DNA of 64,000 nucleotides from Siphonodentalium dalli (GCA_032622095.1 CP136061.1:89706983-89770982); one strand, 5' to 3'. Counted from the stretch's first letter, positions 59,201-60,320 are shown. The notes: a model not told the origin generated them from the sequence alone. A program made the numbers and translations.

Positions 59201-60320
59201 TCCGAATTGCTACGGTCGGGGGCAAATGCCACGCGACAGCGTACCTCTTGTCTTATGTTTTTTGGTTTCCGGATGATAACTCGTTTTTGGAACGTTTATA
59301 CGCAAAACCCGTATGGATTACATATATCGAAATACAGCTCAAGTCCGAATTTCGTTTTAATCCGATAATTTTTGCGAGAGTTATGGCCCCTTTTTTGACG
59401 TAATTTGACTTAGAAAATCCCTGAAATTTGTTGTCCGGATGATAACTTTAGTGAACCGATTTCAATCAAATTTGGTATGTGGGTTTATTAGGAGAAAAGA
59501 CAGCTCAAGTTCGAATTTGGGTTCCATCCGCCAATTTTCCCCAGAGAGGGCGTATTTTGCACGCCCAGCGTAGCTCTTGTTAATTCCTCAAGAAAGTTGA
59601 AAAATATTGGTTAATTAATACCATTCATGTGATGTTTTATATGGTATAGGTCAAGTTAACACCTCTATTAAGATGCAGTTAATCTCGTAGCATTATTACG
59701 GATGGTTGGAGGGATTACTAGTATTTAGTGTGGTGGTGATGTTTACATAGCTAATCCTCCTATGATGTGCTCTTCTGCATGATGAGGAAACCCTTCTAAT
59801 ATTGTATTATTCGGTGATTGGCTTATTGTATTATGATAAACCACAATAGAGATGCGAGTATAATTCATTATTAACTAACTGGTTTTCTATCGAAAGTCGT
59901 TCAAACCGTGAGTGTCGAAACATAAGATTTAAGGTTGCAGAAAATGATACTATCAGTGACAGCATTAGGTAAATGCTAAATAATTTGGCAAAAAATAATT
60001 TCATTTGGCAAATTATTTGGCAAAAGTAAATTTTGGTCCAGCGCGGACCCTGTCCACATTTGACCTTTATGCCATGAGTTTCCTTAACCCAGATTAGATA
60101 TGTCTGCATCAGATCTGTCTTCATCTTAACAACGGAGTGTAAATCGCTCACTGTCACACTCATTCTTACTCTTAGGAAATTTCTGTCTCTGTTATTTTCA
60201 GTTTGGTATTTTAACAATGTTTTTACGATCTACCACTGGATTGGTTCAGCATGCCTGTTTGTAGGTACTCTCATATTTACTGAAGTTTTACCATTTGGTC
60301 AAAAGGTGAAAACACAATAA
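5334..60320 (+). CDS. slc35b4: SLC35B4-type UDP-sugar transporter gene (whole gene span, 9 exons seen, 5' end outside)
   Basis: Nine exons join in one frame into 294 residues ending at TAA 60318-60320. Read in order they follow vertebrate SLC35B4 through the whole protein: [128 protein letters not shown] and [18 protein letters not shown]. The family (SLC35, EamA/UAA-like fold, about ten membrane helices) moves UDP-xylose and UDP-GlcNAc from cytosol into the ER/Golgi lumen for glycosylation. Human SLC35B4 has 331 residues, so only the first exon (about 25-30 residues) is missing. The C-terminus KVKTQ fits a KxKxx ER-retrieval pattern, which is inference. All borders are GT/AG with matching phases. 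The gene spans over 55 kb because introns are filled with repeats. Nothing seen looks broken in the exons. Confidence 0.93.
5481..5620. mobile_element. TTAA-ended MITE, family ttaaccctttc, copy 1 (truncated)
   Basis: Left end ttaaccctttctgtaccaaa then 'ggattctccc', internal 'ttggagggaaatgttcagat' and 'aagttcaacaaacgacctat'. The right half seen at 37560-37649 is absent. It starts 33 bp after the exon-2 donor. TTAA ends suggest a piggyBac-type target. Confidence 0.65.
5621..6361. other. AT-rich intron sequence, no feature recognised
   Basis: Nothing beyond simple AT-rich sequence and a few 'tacatgtac' words. Confidence 0.4.
6362..7095. repeat. 'gagctattgccatgg' element with internal tandem units, copy A
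   Basis: The element opens with a short stem (agctcaactttactttgtaa / agtttgagct), then 'attgccatggcttgg', 'tccgtcgtccg', and then units of about 150 bp: 'gggctacaggtcgtaccttt', 'ggtcggatc', 'atgaaatttgtcatg', 'gacatgtagatgggaacgag', 'tcattttggggtcattcggc', 'caaaaaacatggccgcc', 'ggccatcttggatt'. Units alternate between 'ttcaaaattcaatccatt' and 'ttactctttgcatgacta' ends, so the real period is a dimer near 300 bp. Open frames in it are by-products of the periodicity. Confidence 0.85.
7327..9030. repeat. 'gagctattgccatgg' element, copy B
   Basis: The start repeats copy A (ttagctccacttactttgta..agtttgagctattgcc). About six of the 150-bp units are well kept to 8340; more decayed units run on to the closing 'agttgagctaca.tgtcattga' words at 8409 and 9005. 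No coding gene. Confidence 0.8.
9261..9363 (+). CDS. slc35b4: slc35b4 exon 3
   Basis: A long T-rich tract ending tttttttcag precedes the exon and the donor is GCA|gtaagt. The frame reads [18 protein letters not shown] then [16 protein letters not shown]. This is the most conserved stretch of the family (human YYAIMVTMFF...[20 protein letters not shown]) and covers membrane helix 3 and the following conserved loop. The exon ends in phase 0. A double-hairpin MITE begins 43 bp after the donor. Confidence 0.95.
9407..9667. mobile_element. double-hairpin MITE, copy 1
   Basis: Ends aaaccctttcatgacaggag and complement ctccagttatggaagggttt are inverted. Inside lie two separate near-perfect hairpins (about 9454-9521 and 9551-9620) built on 'gcattctcttatatat' and its complement. 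It starts 43 bp after the exon-3 donor. Confidence 0.8.
9668..9856. mobile_element. family ttaaccctttc MITE, copy 2
   Basis: Starts accctttctatactcaacgg and ends 'actactcatcaatgagtttt' 'tagtatagaaagagttgaa', with 'tgggaaatgttcagataata' inside. It abuts the preceding double-hairpin element. Ends are diverged from TTAA. Confidence 0.65.
9857..10370. other. AT-rich intron sequence, no gene
   Basis: Contains several 'ctgacattt...gtc' words ('cttatctgacattttcaaaa', 'tgtcagactcag') also seen at 31100-31770, perhaps old repeat debris. Confidence 0.35.
10371..11330. mobile_element. hairpin-ended repeat interrupted by another repeat
   Basis: The parts 10380-10636 and 11185-11325 match 54343-54799 in order ('ctatggcttccaat.ttttt', 'gagtttgaaaagttatgtca', 'tttgttgatttaagt.tgtt', then 'ggatcatgtaat.aatagaa'). 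The end is a hairpin 'caactcgtccccagtttata ... tataaactggggacgagttg' (11211-11306). In the other copy the two parts are contiguous, so 10637-11184 is an insertion. Confidence 0.8.
10637..11184. repeat. nested 'gataactca / gagttatg' repeat
   Basis: Starts with an inverted pair gtcgagtttttcaaaactcgac and then repeats a block twice: 'caccgttagcgcgataactca', 'aaatattaa..aattcaa', 'atattcagtac/atatttggtat', 'ccggagttatg'. Resembles the 'ggtttccggatgataac' repeats at 33, 57-59 and 61 kb in layout. Confidence 0.7.
11467..11662. mobile_element. interior fragment of the caagccttg hAT-type MITE
   Basis: Matches 51540-51730 of the full copy: 'tcattctgc.t.ggcctcatctt', 'actaacattg.tttttagttac', 'cctaatttgcataa', 'gactgatgggtgaatgtcac', 'caactggggaa.ttttaatctg'. 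Both terminal hairpins are missing. Confidence 0.7.
11663..12062. mobile_element. double-hairpin MITE with TTAA ends, copy 2 (intact)
   Basis: Left end ttaaccctttacccaacaga and right end its near-exact complement, ...gttgggtaaagggttaa. Two inner hairpins, 11691-11762 and 11841-11910, each pair 'ccaatgcattctcttatata' with itself. The loop of the first (gtcgaccataggtcgcc) is the complement of the second (ggcgacctatggtcgac), so the hairpins also pair with each other. TTAA suggests a piggyBac-like target. It ends 61 bp before exon 4. Confidence 0.88.
12124..12173 (+). CDS. slc35b4: slc35b4 exon 4
   Basis: The acceptor is ttgtttgttttag and the donor AG|gtaaat. The 50-nt exon reads [16 protein letters not shown] plus two bases, matching human GSLIANMILGIIILKKR (membrane helix 4). 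Phase 0 in and phase 2 out, completing AG+T with exon 5. A palindromic element ends 61 bp upstream of it. Confidence 0.92.
12313..12481 (+). repeat. 'tttaaagacatatta' dispersed repeat, copy 1 left part
   Basis: Begins ttaaagacatattatccact and carries 'cgctatgccaactggggg', 'gtagcattcttctaa', 'ccatagaaaacat'. The element is cut by the hAT-type element at 12482-13708 and continues at 13709-13920. Other copies are at 16950-17335 (-), 21995-22370 (+) and 51973-52615 (-). Confidence 0.85.
12526..12662. repeat. 12-bp minisatellite (cgaatcgaatat)n
   Basis: About eleven copies of a 12-bp unit, itself two copies of 'cgaat' plus 'at'. A few similar units recur at 13635-13695 near the other end of the same hAT element. 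The expansion produced long meaningless frames on both strands. Confidence 0.95.
12930..13136 (-). pseudogene. BED-type zinc finger relic of a hAT transposase
   Basis: On the minus strand, [18 protein letters not shown] then [18 protein letters not shown] and QKHP resembles a BED finger (CxxC...Y...TTxLxxHLxxxHP). The first cysteine, the TTTHLWNH core and the second histidine (QKHP) are present. The second cysteine of the CxxC pair appears lost. The rest of the transposase cannot be followed. Its place inside an element with hAT ends and an 8-bp target duplication supports the reading. Confidence 0.6.
13709..13920 (+). repeat. 'tttaaagacatatta' repeat, copy 1 right part
   Basis: Continues the interrupted copy: 'attgtgaatatttact', 'aataaactaacgaaaacgat', 'gagagtcactgtatttaatt', 'ggagtgtttcac'. 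It matches 22155-22362 closely. Confidence 0.85.
13921..14400. other. intron sequence, no gene recognised
   Basis: Contains 'aagatggccgccaa'-type words common in the repeats here. No exon-like segment. Confidence 0.35.
14401..14500. repeat. foldback hairpin of about 100 bp
   Basis: Arms ttagtggtcggat..catgt.aggc and gcctaacatgactccaatcc gaccactaa pair with short internal mismatches. Its right end is the insertion point of the hAT-type element at 14506. Confidence 0.75.
14506..15406. mobile_element. hAT-type non-autonomous element, 8-bp TSD CTAAGCAC
   Basis: Left end cagggaccagcctagg, right end its near complement (..cctcggctgatccctg). Flanks 14498-14505 and 15407-15414 are both ctaagcac. 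Subterminal 'ggcgaagtgatttct' and its complements recur near both ends. No coding relic recognised; the interior is AT-rich. Confidence 0.88.
15415..15850. other. intron sequence, no gene recognised
   Basis: Nothing beyond AT-rich sequence. Confidence 0.35.
15850..16015 (+). repeat. dispersed repeat shared with 50.8 kb
   Basis: 'ccttatcacaaccaaaga', 'tagttccattttaaatgtgt', 'caaccacccttatcac', 'catgtttatctcacag' match 50828-50960. Another part of the same repeat ('ggctggggttaaacaaaa') lies at 38294. Confidence 0.75.
16028..16358. mobile_element. double-hairpin MITE, copy 3
   Basis: Two hairpins built on 'ccaatgcattctcttata': a shortened one at 16031-16075 and a full one at 16241-16312, with the 'gacctatggtcgactc' loop. 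The right end 'gtcatgaaagggttaa' is kept; the outer left end is lost. Confidence 0.75.
16441..16602. mobile_element. 162-bp near-perfect foldback hairpin
   Basis: Arms 'tagaaccgcatgagtgtctg', 'gattttgacgaattatcgca', 'atttgttggcgga.cgatacctc' pair with the reverse half, with a loop around 'gcgggacacagtcccgc'. It lies 216 bp upstream of exon 5. Transcribed through, it would give a long stem in the intron. Confidence 0.85.
16819..16903 (+). CDS. slc35b4: slc35b4 exon 5
   Basis: The acceptor is gttctcccttccag and the donor GAG|gtttgt. The first base completes serine with exon 4. The frame reads [18 protein letters not shown] then [11 protein letters not shown], matching human RYSIFKYTSIALVSVGIF...CTFMSAKQ (membrane helix 5). 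It ends in phase 0. The gtttgt donor is weaker than the others. A 162-bp perfect-stem hairpin lies 216 bp upstream and a dispersed repeat starts about 50 bp downstream. Confidence 0.9.
16950..17335 (-). repeat. 'tttaaagacatatta' repeat, copy 2
   Basis: Minus-strand copy: ends 'acataatatgtctttaaag' at 17315-17333 and carries 'catagcgcctga', 'ttttctatggattggtac', 'taaatgcagtgactctcg', 'aaaatagaaatggagaa'. Starts about 50 bp after exon 5. Confidence 0.85.
17345..17530. repeat. copy of the 'ggtatctggtttgaataag' repeat (inverted to 30.5 kb)
   Basis: 'cttattcaaaccagatacca', 'ttaggattccaatccagcgt', 'gtccctttaaatcgcaatat', 'aatagaagcactttttcgtt', 'ctaactctcgtggaacaaga' are the reverse complement of 30530-30690. 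Confidence 0.85.
17531..18998. other. intron sequence, no gene recognised
   Basis: More even base composition than neighbouring introns but no exon with splice borders and no recognised protein. Short 'accgtaccgtaccgtac' run at 18624-18641. Confidence 0.35.
20798..21079 (-). pseudogene. conserved block in the inverted-repeat arm (left copy)
   Basis: The minus strand here and the plus strand at 25228-25391 both give related peptides ([14 protein letters not shown] versus [14 protein letters not shown]). The nucleotide similarity of the arms accounts for this, and frames shift between copies. I do not recognise a family. Possibly a relic of the element's own gene. Confidence 0.25.
21243..21300. 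repeat. threefold 'ggaataccagtgt' direct repeat
   Basis: The word (g)gaataccagtgt occurs three times at about 22-bp spacing; its complement occurs three times at 24475-24535 in the other arm. Confidence 0.8.
21995..22370 (+). repeat. 'tttaaagacatatta' repeat, copy 3 (uninterrupted)
   Basis: Runs from 'tttaaagacatattgtgtac' to 'gagtgtttcatatcacttt' without insertion, so it serves as the reference copy. Ends resemble short inverted repeats (tttaaag..atat / atatcacttt). Confidence 0.8.
22525..23034 (-). pseudogene. broken coding relic with splice acceptor, transposon-like
   Basis: On the minus strand a tract ctctttatttttctgttttcag precedes an open frame: [20 protein letters not shown], then [20 protein letters not shown], then [21 protein letters not shown] frameshift near 22770 moves to [53 protein letters not shown], a TAA at 22612-22614, and [18 protein letters not shown] in the same frame. 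The second part looks like a once-conserved fold ('TQMRxSxxTxxFWKTxYRLF'); the stop may replace a tyrosine codon. The first part is basic and polar, perhaps a nuclear-localised linker. I do not recognise the family. It lies in the loop of the inverted repeat, so it may be the element's transposase. Confidence 0.5.
23348..23425. repeat. (TA)n microsatellite
   Basis: About 35 TA dinucleotides with a few interruptions. It sits in the loop of the large inverted repeat. Confidence 0.95.
27241..27255. repeat. G15 run
   Basis: The homologous place in the opposite arm (19028-19033) has only six C, so the run has expanded since the arms formed. Confidence 0.9.
27289..30320. other. intron sequence without recognised genes
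   Basis: Balanced composition and several short open frames, the longest 28622-29137 (171 codons, +), but with no domain, signal, membrane segment or splice context I can identify. No mobile-element ends seen. It may be older unique or decayed element sequence. Confidence 0.4.
28622..29137 (+). other. open frame of 171 codons, unrecognised
   Basis: The longest uninterrupted frame in the window. It is rich in Ser, Thr, Gln and His with scattered cysteines, has no recognisable motif and no convincing splice borders. I think it is a chance frame or a relic; listed only because of its length. Confidence 0.12.
30325..30750. mobile_element. foldback repeat 'ggtatctggtttgaataag'
   Basis: The word ggtatctggtttgaataag starts at 30347 and 30673, with its complement at 30427. 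The segment 'aaaatttgattatcaaattg..actcataaaa' style sequence at 30380-30425 is the reverse complement of 30690-30740. Between them is 'ggtatagcacgtgggatct', 'gcataacgaaaaagtgcttc', shared with 17345-17530. Confidence 0.8.
30824..31010. mobile_element. family ttaaccctttc MITE, copy 3
   Basis: 'taccctttctttactaaatg', 'ggattcttccact', 'attggaatggtctattattt', 'ggagggaaatgttcagataa', 'tttcaacaaaca' follow the same order as at 37385. Confidence 0.7.
31011..31945. other. AT-rich intron sequence, no gene
   Basis: Repeated 'ctgacatttt.gtcaggc' words at 31115-31175 and 31680-31725, related to 9900-10340, suggest remains of an unidentified repeat. Confidence 0.35.
31946..32000 (+). CDS. slc35b4: slc35b4 exon 6
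   Basis: The acceptor is tcttttaaatttcag and the donor G|gtaaga. The exon reads [18 protein letters not shown] plus one base. The hydrophilic start corresponds to the variable loop after helix 5 (human ...SLSENDGFQAFVWWLLG) and FLMWLVG starts helix 6. It leaves in phase 1, and G+GT gives the glycine that opens exon 7. Confidence 0.85.
32034..32105 (+). repeat. tRNA-like SINE head fragment
   Basis: 'agatgtagccgagaggtcac' resembles a Pol III A box of Leu/Ser-type tRNA and 'atcagggattgaaacctggt' a degraded B box at the expected distance. It cannot form a complete tRNA. I read it as the 5' end of a tRNA-derived SINE, 34 bp after exon 6. Confidence 0.5.
32444..32700. mobile_element. caagccttg hAT-type MITE, truncated copy
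   Basis: Left end caagctttgaaatagtgtgt, one hairpin ('gagggtgaatttagtgacgc' with 'agcatcaccaaattcgcc'), then interior in reverse orientation ('ggagacctaggatcagaatt', 'ccagttgaagttggtgatgt'). The right hairpin is missing. Confidence 0.8.
32895..33004 (+). CDS. slc35b4: slc35b4 exon 7
   Basis: The acceptor is ctgtcttcttacag and the donor AAT|gtatga. The frame reads [18 protein letters not shown] then [19 protein letters not shown]. Human SLC35B4 has [20 protein letters not shown]...GKHSKEALFYNHALPLPGF at this place. SARMGIFQE and GKHxxEALFYN are the diagnostic match. The exon ends in phase 0 and is followed directly by a dispersed 'caaatttggtatg' repeat. Confidence 0.95.
33035..33545. repeat. 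'caaatttggtatg / gagttatg' dispersed repeat
   Basis: Two blocks of 'caaatttg.ta.gtgg.tta', 'aaaatacaggtc.agttcaaa', 'tttgggt', 'agttatgtccttgttgactt'. A hAT-type MITE sits inside the second block. Same family as 57775-59580 and 61556-61860. Confidence 0.8.
33287..33409. mobile_element. caagccttg hAT-type MITE, single-hairpin copy, TSD ATTTGGGT
   Basis: Ends caagccttg and caaggcttg. Flanks 33279-33286 and 33410-33417 are both atttgggt. Only one hairpin remains between the ends. Confidence 0.9.
34351..34526. repeat. 23-bp minisatellite, eight units
   Basis: Unit gtgacgtttatcagtgggttt with small variants (gggttt or gatttt). Each unit contains tgacgt, the core of a CREB/ATF-type site. No sign of function beyond the repeat. 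Confidence 0.95.
34596..35788 (+). mobile_element. Tigger/pogo-type element fragment (left end plus transposase start)
   Basis: A TA (34594-34595) precedes cagtcaattccaattaatcg, which resembles the CAG-start, 'ttaatcgaat'-rich ends of pogo/Tigger elements. About 0.9 kb further lies a CENP-B-like transposase start. No right end was found, so the copy is cut after about 35.8 kb. Confidence 0.6.
35500..35788 (+). pseudogene. CENP-B/Tigger-like transposase N-terminus, frameshifted
   Basis: From ATG 35500: [20 protein letters not shown] then [20 protein letters not shown], a CENP-B N-terminal (psq-type) helix-turn-helix with the expected spacing. After about 62 codons the frame ends, but the next frame continues with [20 protein letters not shown], the opening of the second (Tc5/CENP-B type) DNA-binding domain, to a stop near 35788. 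The catalytic DDE region is absent. A one-base shift separates the domains, so it is a relic. Confidence 0.85.
35976..36097. mobile_element. foldback hairpin of about 120 bp
   Basis: 'tttgctaacataaagcatat' and 'gtgcaatttta' pair with the complement, around a short loop near 'agcccttaagagct'. The outer parts 'acgtagaactaacgtgc' and 'gcacgtcagttctatgtt' also pair. The words 'acgtagaacta' recur to the left (35830-35860), so the full element may start there. Confidence 0.8.
36098..37302. other. AT-rich intron sequence, no gene
   Basis: No exon, element end or repeat recognised up to exon 8. Confidence 0.4.
37303..37378 (+). CDS. slc35b4: slc35b4 exon 8
   Basis: The acceptor is tttttatttttccag and the donor G|gtaagg. 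The frame reads [16 protein letters not shown] then NQLVLYSLS plus one base, matching human HALPLPGFVFLASDIYDHAVLF. It ends in phase 1; G+CT gives alanine with exon 9. The TTAA end of a MITE starts six bases after the exon, so the insertion abuts and spares the gtaag donor. Confidence 0.94.
37385..37649. mobile_element. family ttaaccctttc MITE, copy 4 (complete), TTAA flanks
   Basis: Left ttaatcctttctatactaaa and right ...tttagtatggaaagggttaa are inverted, both bounded by TTAA. The centre pairs 'gaaatgttcaga' and 'aagttcaacaaatgac' with their complements. It begins six bases after exon 8 and leaves the gtaag donor intact. This copy defines both ends of the family. Confidence 0.88.
37888..38225. 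mobile_element. caagccttg hAT-type MITE, diverged copy
   Basis: Left end caggcctcgaaatatgatg, a hairpin 'cccagagggtgaatttagtg ... cactaaattcaccctctggg', then interior 'ctctatatccccaaattggc', 'cacatcaccaacttcacc', 'ctaggtctccc'. The right hairpin is missing. Confidence 0.75.
38530..41540. other. no gene; weak threefold repeat at 40430-41000
   Basis: Three diverged blocks (40430-40500, 40565-40640, 40925-41000) share 'ccaat.ttcc..cagagtcc', 'tctcttctccttctatt' and 'atatccaattgattatc'. The rest has no recognised content. Confidence 0.4.
41545..42263 (+). repeat. retroelement-like debris, diverged copy
   Basis: 'cttccccacgg.ccatggcccac', 'attacgggagtgggtc', 'gtccccctggaa' and, at 42075-42230, 'ccgttctcggagattcgggc', 'aaccaatcctccaggaca' match 49485-49560 and 50100-50200. 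It reads as decayed Pro/Ser-rich coding sequence, perhaps a retroelement gag, but no domain is recognisable. Confidence 0.4.
42264..42882. repeat. left arm of a 0.6-kb inverted repeat
   Basis: Reverse complement of 48864-49487, nearly identical ('gcccgcatatgttctattta', 'ggtttgaccccctaaagttg', 'tggggtttaggggccgctga', 'aacgtgtgtgtatgtgcgca'). Inside the arm a motif 'acttt.gcgtaca..' plus 'cttaag..g.tttttcctggggttt' repeats three times at about 145-bp spacing. Confidence 0.9.
42890..45320. repeat. 42-bp minisatellite with a head-to-head switch
   Basis: The right part (43628-45320) repeats 'gtatacctattcacctcacc' 'catgaccatatagtcactcc' with a period near 41-42 bp; the left part (42890-43600) carries the same unit in reverse ('agtgactgtatggtc', 'ggtgaatatgtatac'). 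More than 50 diverged units in all. Because the period is close to a multiple of three, long frames appear on both strands; they are not genes. Confidence 0.85.
43564..43650. repeat. palindrome at the minisatellite switch point
   Basis: 'tgggtggctatcgctttcca' at 43564 pairs with 'tggaaagcgatagccaccca' at 43631, with a loop of about 45 bp between. It is the exact centre of orientation change. Confidence 0.9.
44803..46105 (+). repeat. duplicated block A, copy 1
   Basis: Almost identical to 47115-48405, with single-base differences and one deletion of about 12-15 bp in the 'ggcggccatattggcagcca' stretch. It begins within the minisatellite and ends at 'acattacaaagttc'. Confidence 0.95.
46106..47117 (+). 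repeat. duplicated block X, copy 1 (with G20 run)
   Basis: Almost identical to 49558-50585. It contains Pro/Ser-rich frames ('[20 protein letters not shown]', '[20 protein letters not shown]') that may be gag-like retroelement debris, a G20 run at 46781-46800 and, near its end, a palindrome 'atatagttcagttgaagggc ... gcccgaaactgaactatc'. No recognised domain. Confidence 0.9.
47115..48405 (+). repeat. duplicated block A, copy 2
   Basis: Second copy of 44803-46105 in direct orientation. The junction with block X is 'ccccgcgacactccctatg', where the X sequence ends in 'gcgac' and A begins with 'gacactcc'. Confidence 0.95.
48829..48863. repeat. G35 run
   Basis: An uninterrupted run at the border of the inverted-repeat arm that starts at 48864. 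Confidence 0.95.
48864..49487. repeat. right arm of the 0.6-kb inverted repeat
   Basis: Reverse complement of 42264-42882. The arms enclose 6 kb with the minisatellite and blocks A and X. Confidence 0.9.
49558..50585 (+). repeat. duplicated block X, copy 2 (with G36 run)
   Basis: Second copy of 46106-47117; differs by a stop (gggcaagaataacggg) in the Asp-rich frame and by the G run (50233-50268, 36 G against 20). Confidence 0.95.
50586..50990. repeat. right bounding repeat of the composite
   Basis: Contains the inverted match to 38305-38517 and then the stretch shared in direct orientation with 15850-16015. Confidence 0.75.
50991..51412. other. AT-rich intron sequence, no feature
   Basis: Nothing recognised. 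Confidence 0.4.
51421..51854. mobile_element. caagccttg hAT-type MITE, full-length copy, TSD CTTGTAAC
   Basis: Flanks 51413-51420 and 51855-51862 are both cttgtaac. Each end is itself a hairpin: 'gagggtgaatttagtgatgc' folds onto 'agcatcaccaaattcaccct', and the mirror copy lies at the other end. The AT-rich middle carries 'cctaatttgcataagataag' and 'ggtgaacatcaccaacttca'. It ends 44 bp before exon 9. Confidence 0.95.
51899..51968 (+). CDS. slc35b4: slc35b4 exon 9
   Basis: The acceptor is tttttatctatttcag and the donor CA|gtatcc. The frame reads [18 protein letters not shown] then LNTLTQ, matching human PVIGVTLPIMWFYLLMNIITQ. It leaves in phase 2 and CA+A makes the glutamine before YVCIR in exon 10. 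A hAT-type MITE ends 44 bp upstream and another begins 43 bp downstream. A diverged second copy of this exon lies at about 53430-53527. Confidence 0.9.
51973..52615 (-). repeat. 'tttaaagacatatta' repeat, copy 4, interrupted by a MITE
   Basis: Starts four bases after exon 9 ('ctttaaagtgatatgaagc') and resumes after the MITE with 'gtgatcaaatagaaatggag', 'acaatgactctcggtgg', 'ggcatagcgcctga', 'ataatatgtctttaaag'. Confidence 0.85.
52012..52266. mobile_element. caagccttg hAT-type MITE, compact copy, TSD GTGATCAA
   Basis: Flanks 52004-52011 and 52267-52274 are both gtgatcaa. Two full hairpins lie back to back with only a few bases between. It sits inside copy 4 of the 'tttaaagacatatta' repeat. Confidence 0.93.
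53300..53400 (+). repeat. SINE-like 3' tail with (atca)n
   Basis: 'cgtgatatggctttattgct', 'aaaacgacgttaaaccccaa' and 'tcaatcaatcaatc' resemble the end of SINEs I know from molluscs. The 5' part is not recognisable. Confidence 0.5.
53430..53527 (+). pseudogene. duplicated, diverged copy of slc35b4 exon 9
   Basis: The stretch carries 'attgggttttatggtgccaa', 'agatgtatttatac', 'ctgctcagcacccttacaca' and 'atcctttaaag', clearly homologous to exon 9 and about 10 bp past it. In the exon frame it still reads [19 protein letters not shown] without a stop. The donor gtatcc has become gaatcc, and the acceptor region reads gagct instead of cagct. A new AAG|gtactc could act as donor. It lies 1.5 kb downstream of the real exon, inside the loop of an inverted repeat. 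Probably a dead duplicate; alternative splicing is not excluded. Confidence 0.8.
54019..54209. mobile_element. family ttaaccctttc MITE, copy 5, interrupted
   Basis: Left end ttaaccctttatttactgaa, then 'gtcagttataaaagtataca', 'gtgggaaatgttcagatgat', 'aagttcaataaatacga'. It is broken off by the hAT-type element at 54210. Confidence 0.8.
54210..55825. mobile_element. hAT-type element, 8-bp TSD AAATACGA
   Basis: Ends tagagatgggcggta and taccacccatctcta are inverted; flanks 54202-54209 and 55826-55833 are both aaatacga. Subterminal 'ggtatcggta / taccgatacc' words occur at both ends. The interior carries a hairpin-ended repeat (54343-54799). No transposase seen. Confidence 0.92.
54343..54799. mobile_element. 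hairpin-ended repeat, uninterrupted copy
   Basis: Same repeat as 10371-11330 without the insertion; ends in a stem 'aactcg.cc.cattttatagcgga' / 'tccgctataaactggg' with 'ggtctggacctcgcc..ggctcggtccagacc' at the tip. Confidence 0.8.
55616..57008. repeat. triplicated unit of about 470 bp
   Basis: Units start at 55616, 56081 and 56553 with 'gcctcatttagct.ttgtcac'. Units 2 and 3 are nearly identical; unit 1 differs more. Each unit joins the right 210 bp of the hAT-type element to 260 bp of its flank, so duplication came after the insertion. Confidence 0.93.
57009..57240. repeat. 'cgggggactatag ... ccgtccgtca' repeat fragment
   Basis: 'ttcgggggactatagaaacg', 'tccatccgtc', 'gttcatccgtccgtcacac', 'cgggagttatta' follow the same layout as the other 'ccgtccgtc' repeats in the window. 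Confidence 0.55.
57485..57656 (-). repeat. tRNA-like (Pol III) relic
   Basis: On the minus strand 'ggagctccgtggtccagtgg' 'ttagcgtgtccgact' looks like the start of a tRNA with an A box, and 'cgccgtttcaaatcccgtgc' near 57500 like a B box. The distance between boxes is far too long for a functional tRNA without a large insert. Probably a SINE head or tRNA relic. It ends at the hAT target duplication. Confidence 0.45.
57775..59580. repeat. 'ggtttccggatgataac ... gagttatggccc' repeat cluster
   Basis: Blocks of 'ggcgtccgggcgtccgtt', 'ggtttccggatgataacttt', 'caaatttggtatgtgggttt', 'ctcaagttcgaatttgggtt', 'agagttatggccccttttttg' recur at least five times. 58555-58740 and 58741-58905 are tandem copies with 'ttagctgatatttggtatgg' and 'agctacatgcatagcgcggg'. 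Not coding. Confidence 0.85.
58082..58235. repeat. foldback hairpin nested in the cluster
   Basis: 'gaggatctcacatgagttcc', 'tattttatacggaatttatc', 'cactaaattc.atttgagcc' pair with the reverse half 58165-58233. Same style as the hairpins at 11211 and 54645. Confidence 0.75.
60098..60320 (+). CDS. slc35b4: slc35b4 exon 10 (last coding exon, stop TAA)
   Basis: The exon starts after the acceptor cccagattag, the only AG giving the right phase (CA+A = Q). It reads [68 protein letters not shown] and KVKTQ, then TAA. Human has [14 protein letters not shown]...LTVTLVVTLRKFVSLIFSILYF...HWLGT...FIGTLMYTEV. The 3' end holds the last two or three membrane helices. A 2.4-kb hAT-type element ends only 45 bp upstream. 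An alternative AG at 60091-60092 would give a different phase. An aataaa lies a few bases after the stop. Confidence 0.94.

Larger units (their letters stand above)
57664..60052. mobile_element. hAT-type element, 8-bp TSD TCCACATT, next to the last exon
   Basis: Left end cagggttcgcgctg, right end its near complement cagcgcggaccctg. Flanks 57656-57663 and 60053-60060 are both tccacatt. Subterminal 'catttggcaaaaa' words repeat near both ends (57705-57765, 59985-60025). The interior carries 1.8 kb of the 'ggtttccggatgataac' repeat. Ends 45 bp before exon 10. Confidence 0.93.

Noticed and set aside
59831-60217. 128-codon minus-strand frame overlapping the last exon
   Set aside because: It is the antisense shadow of slc35b4 exon 10, whose plus-strand protein matches SLC35B4.
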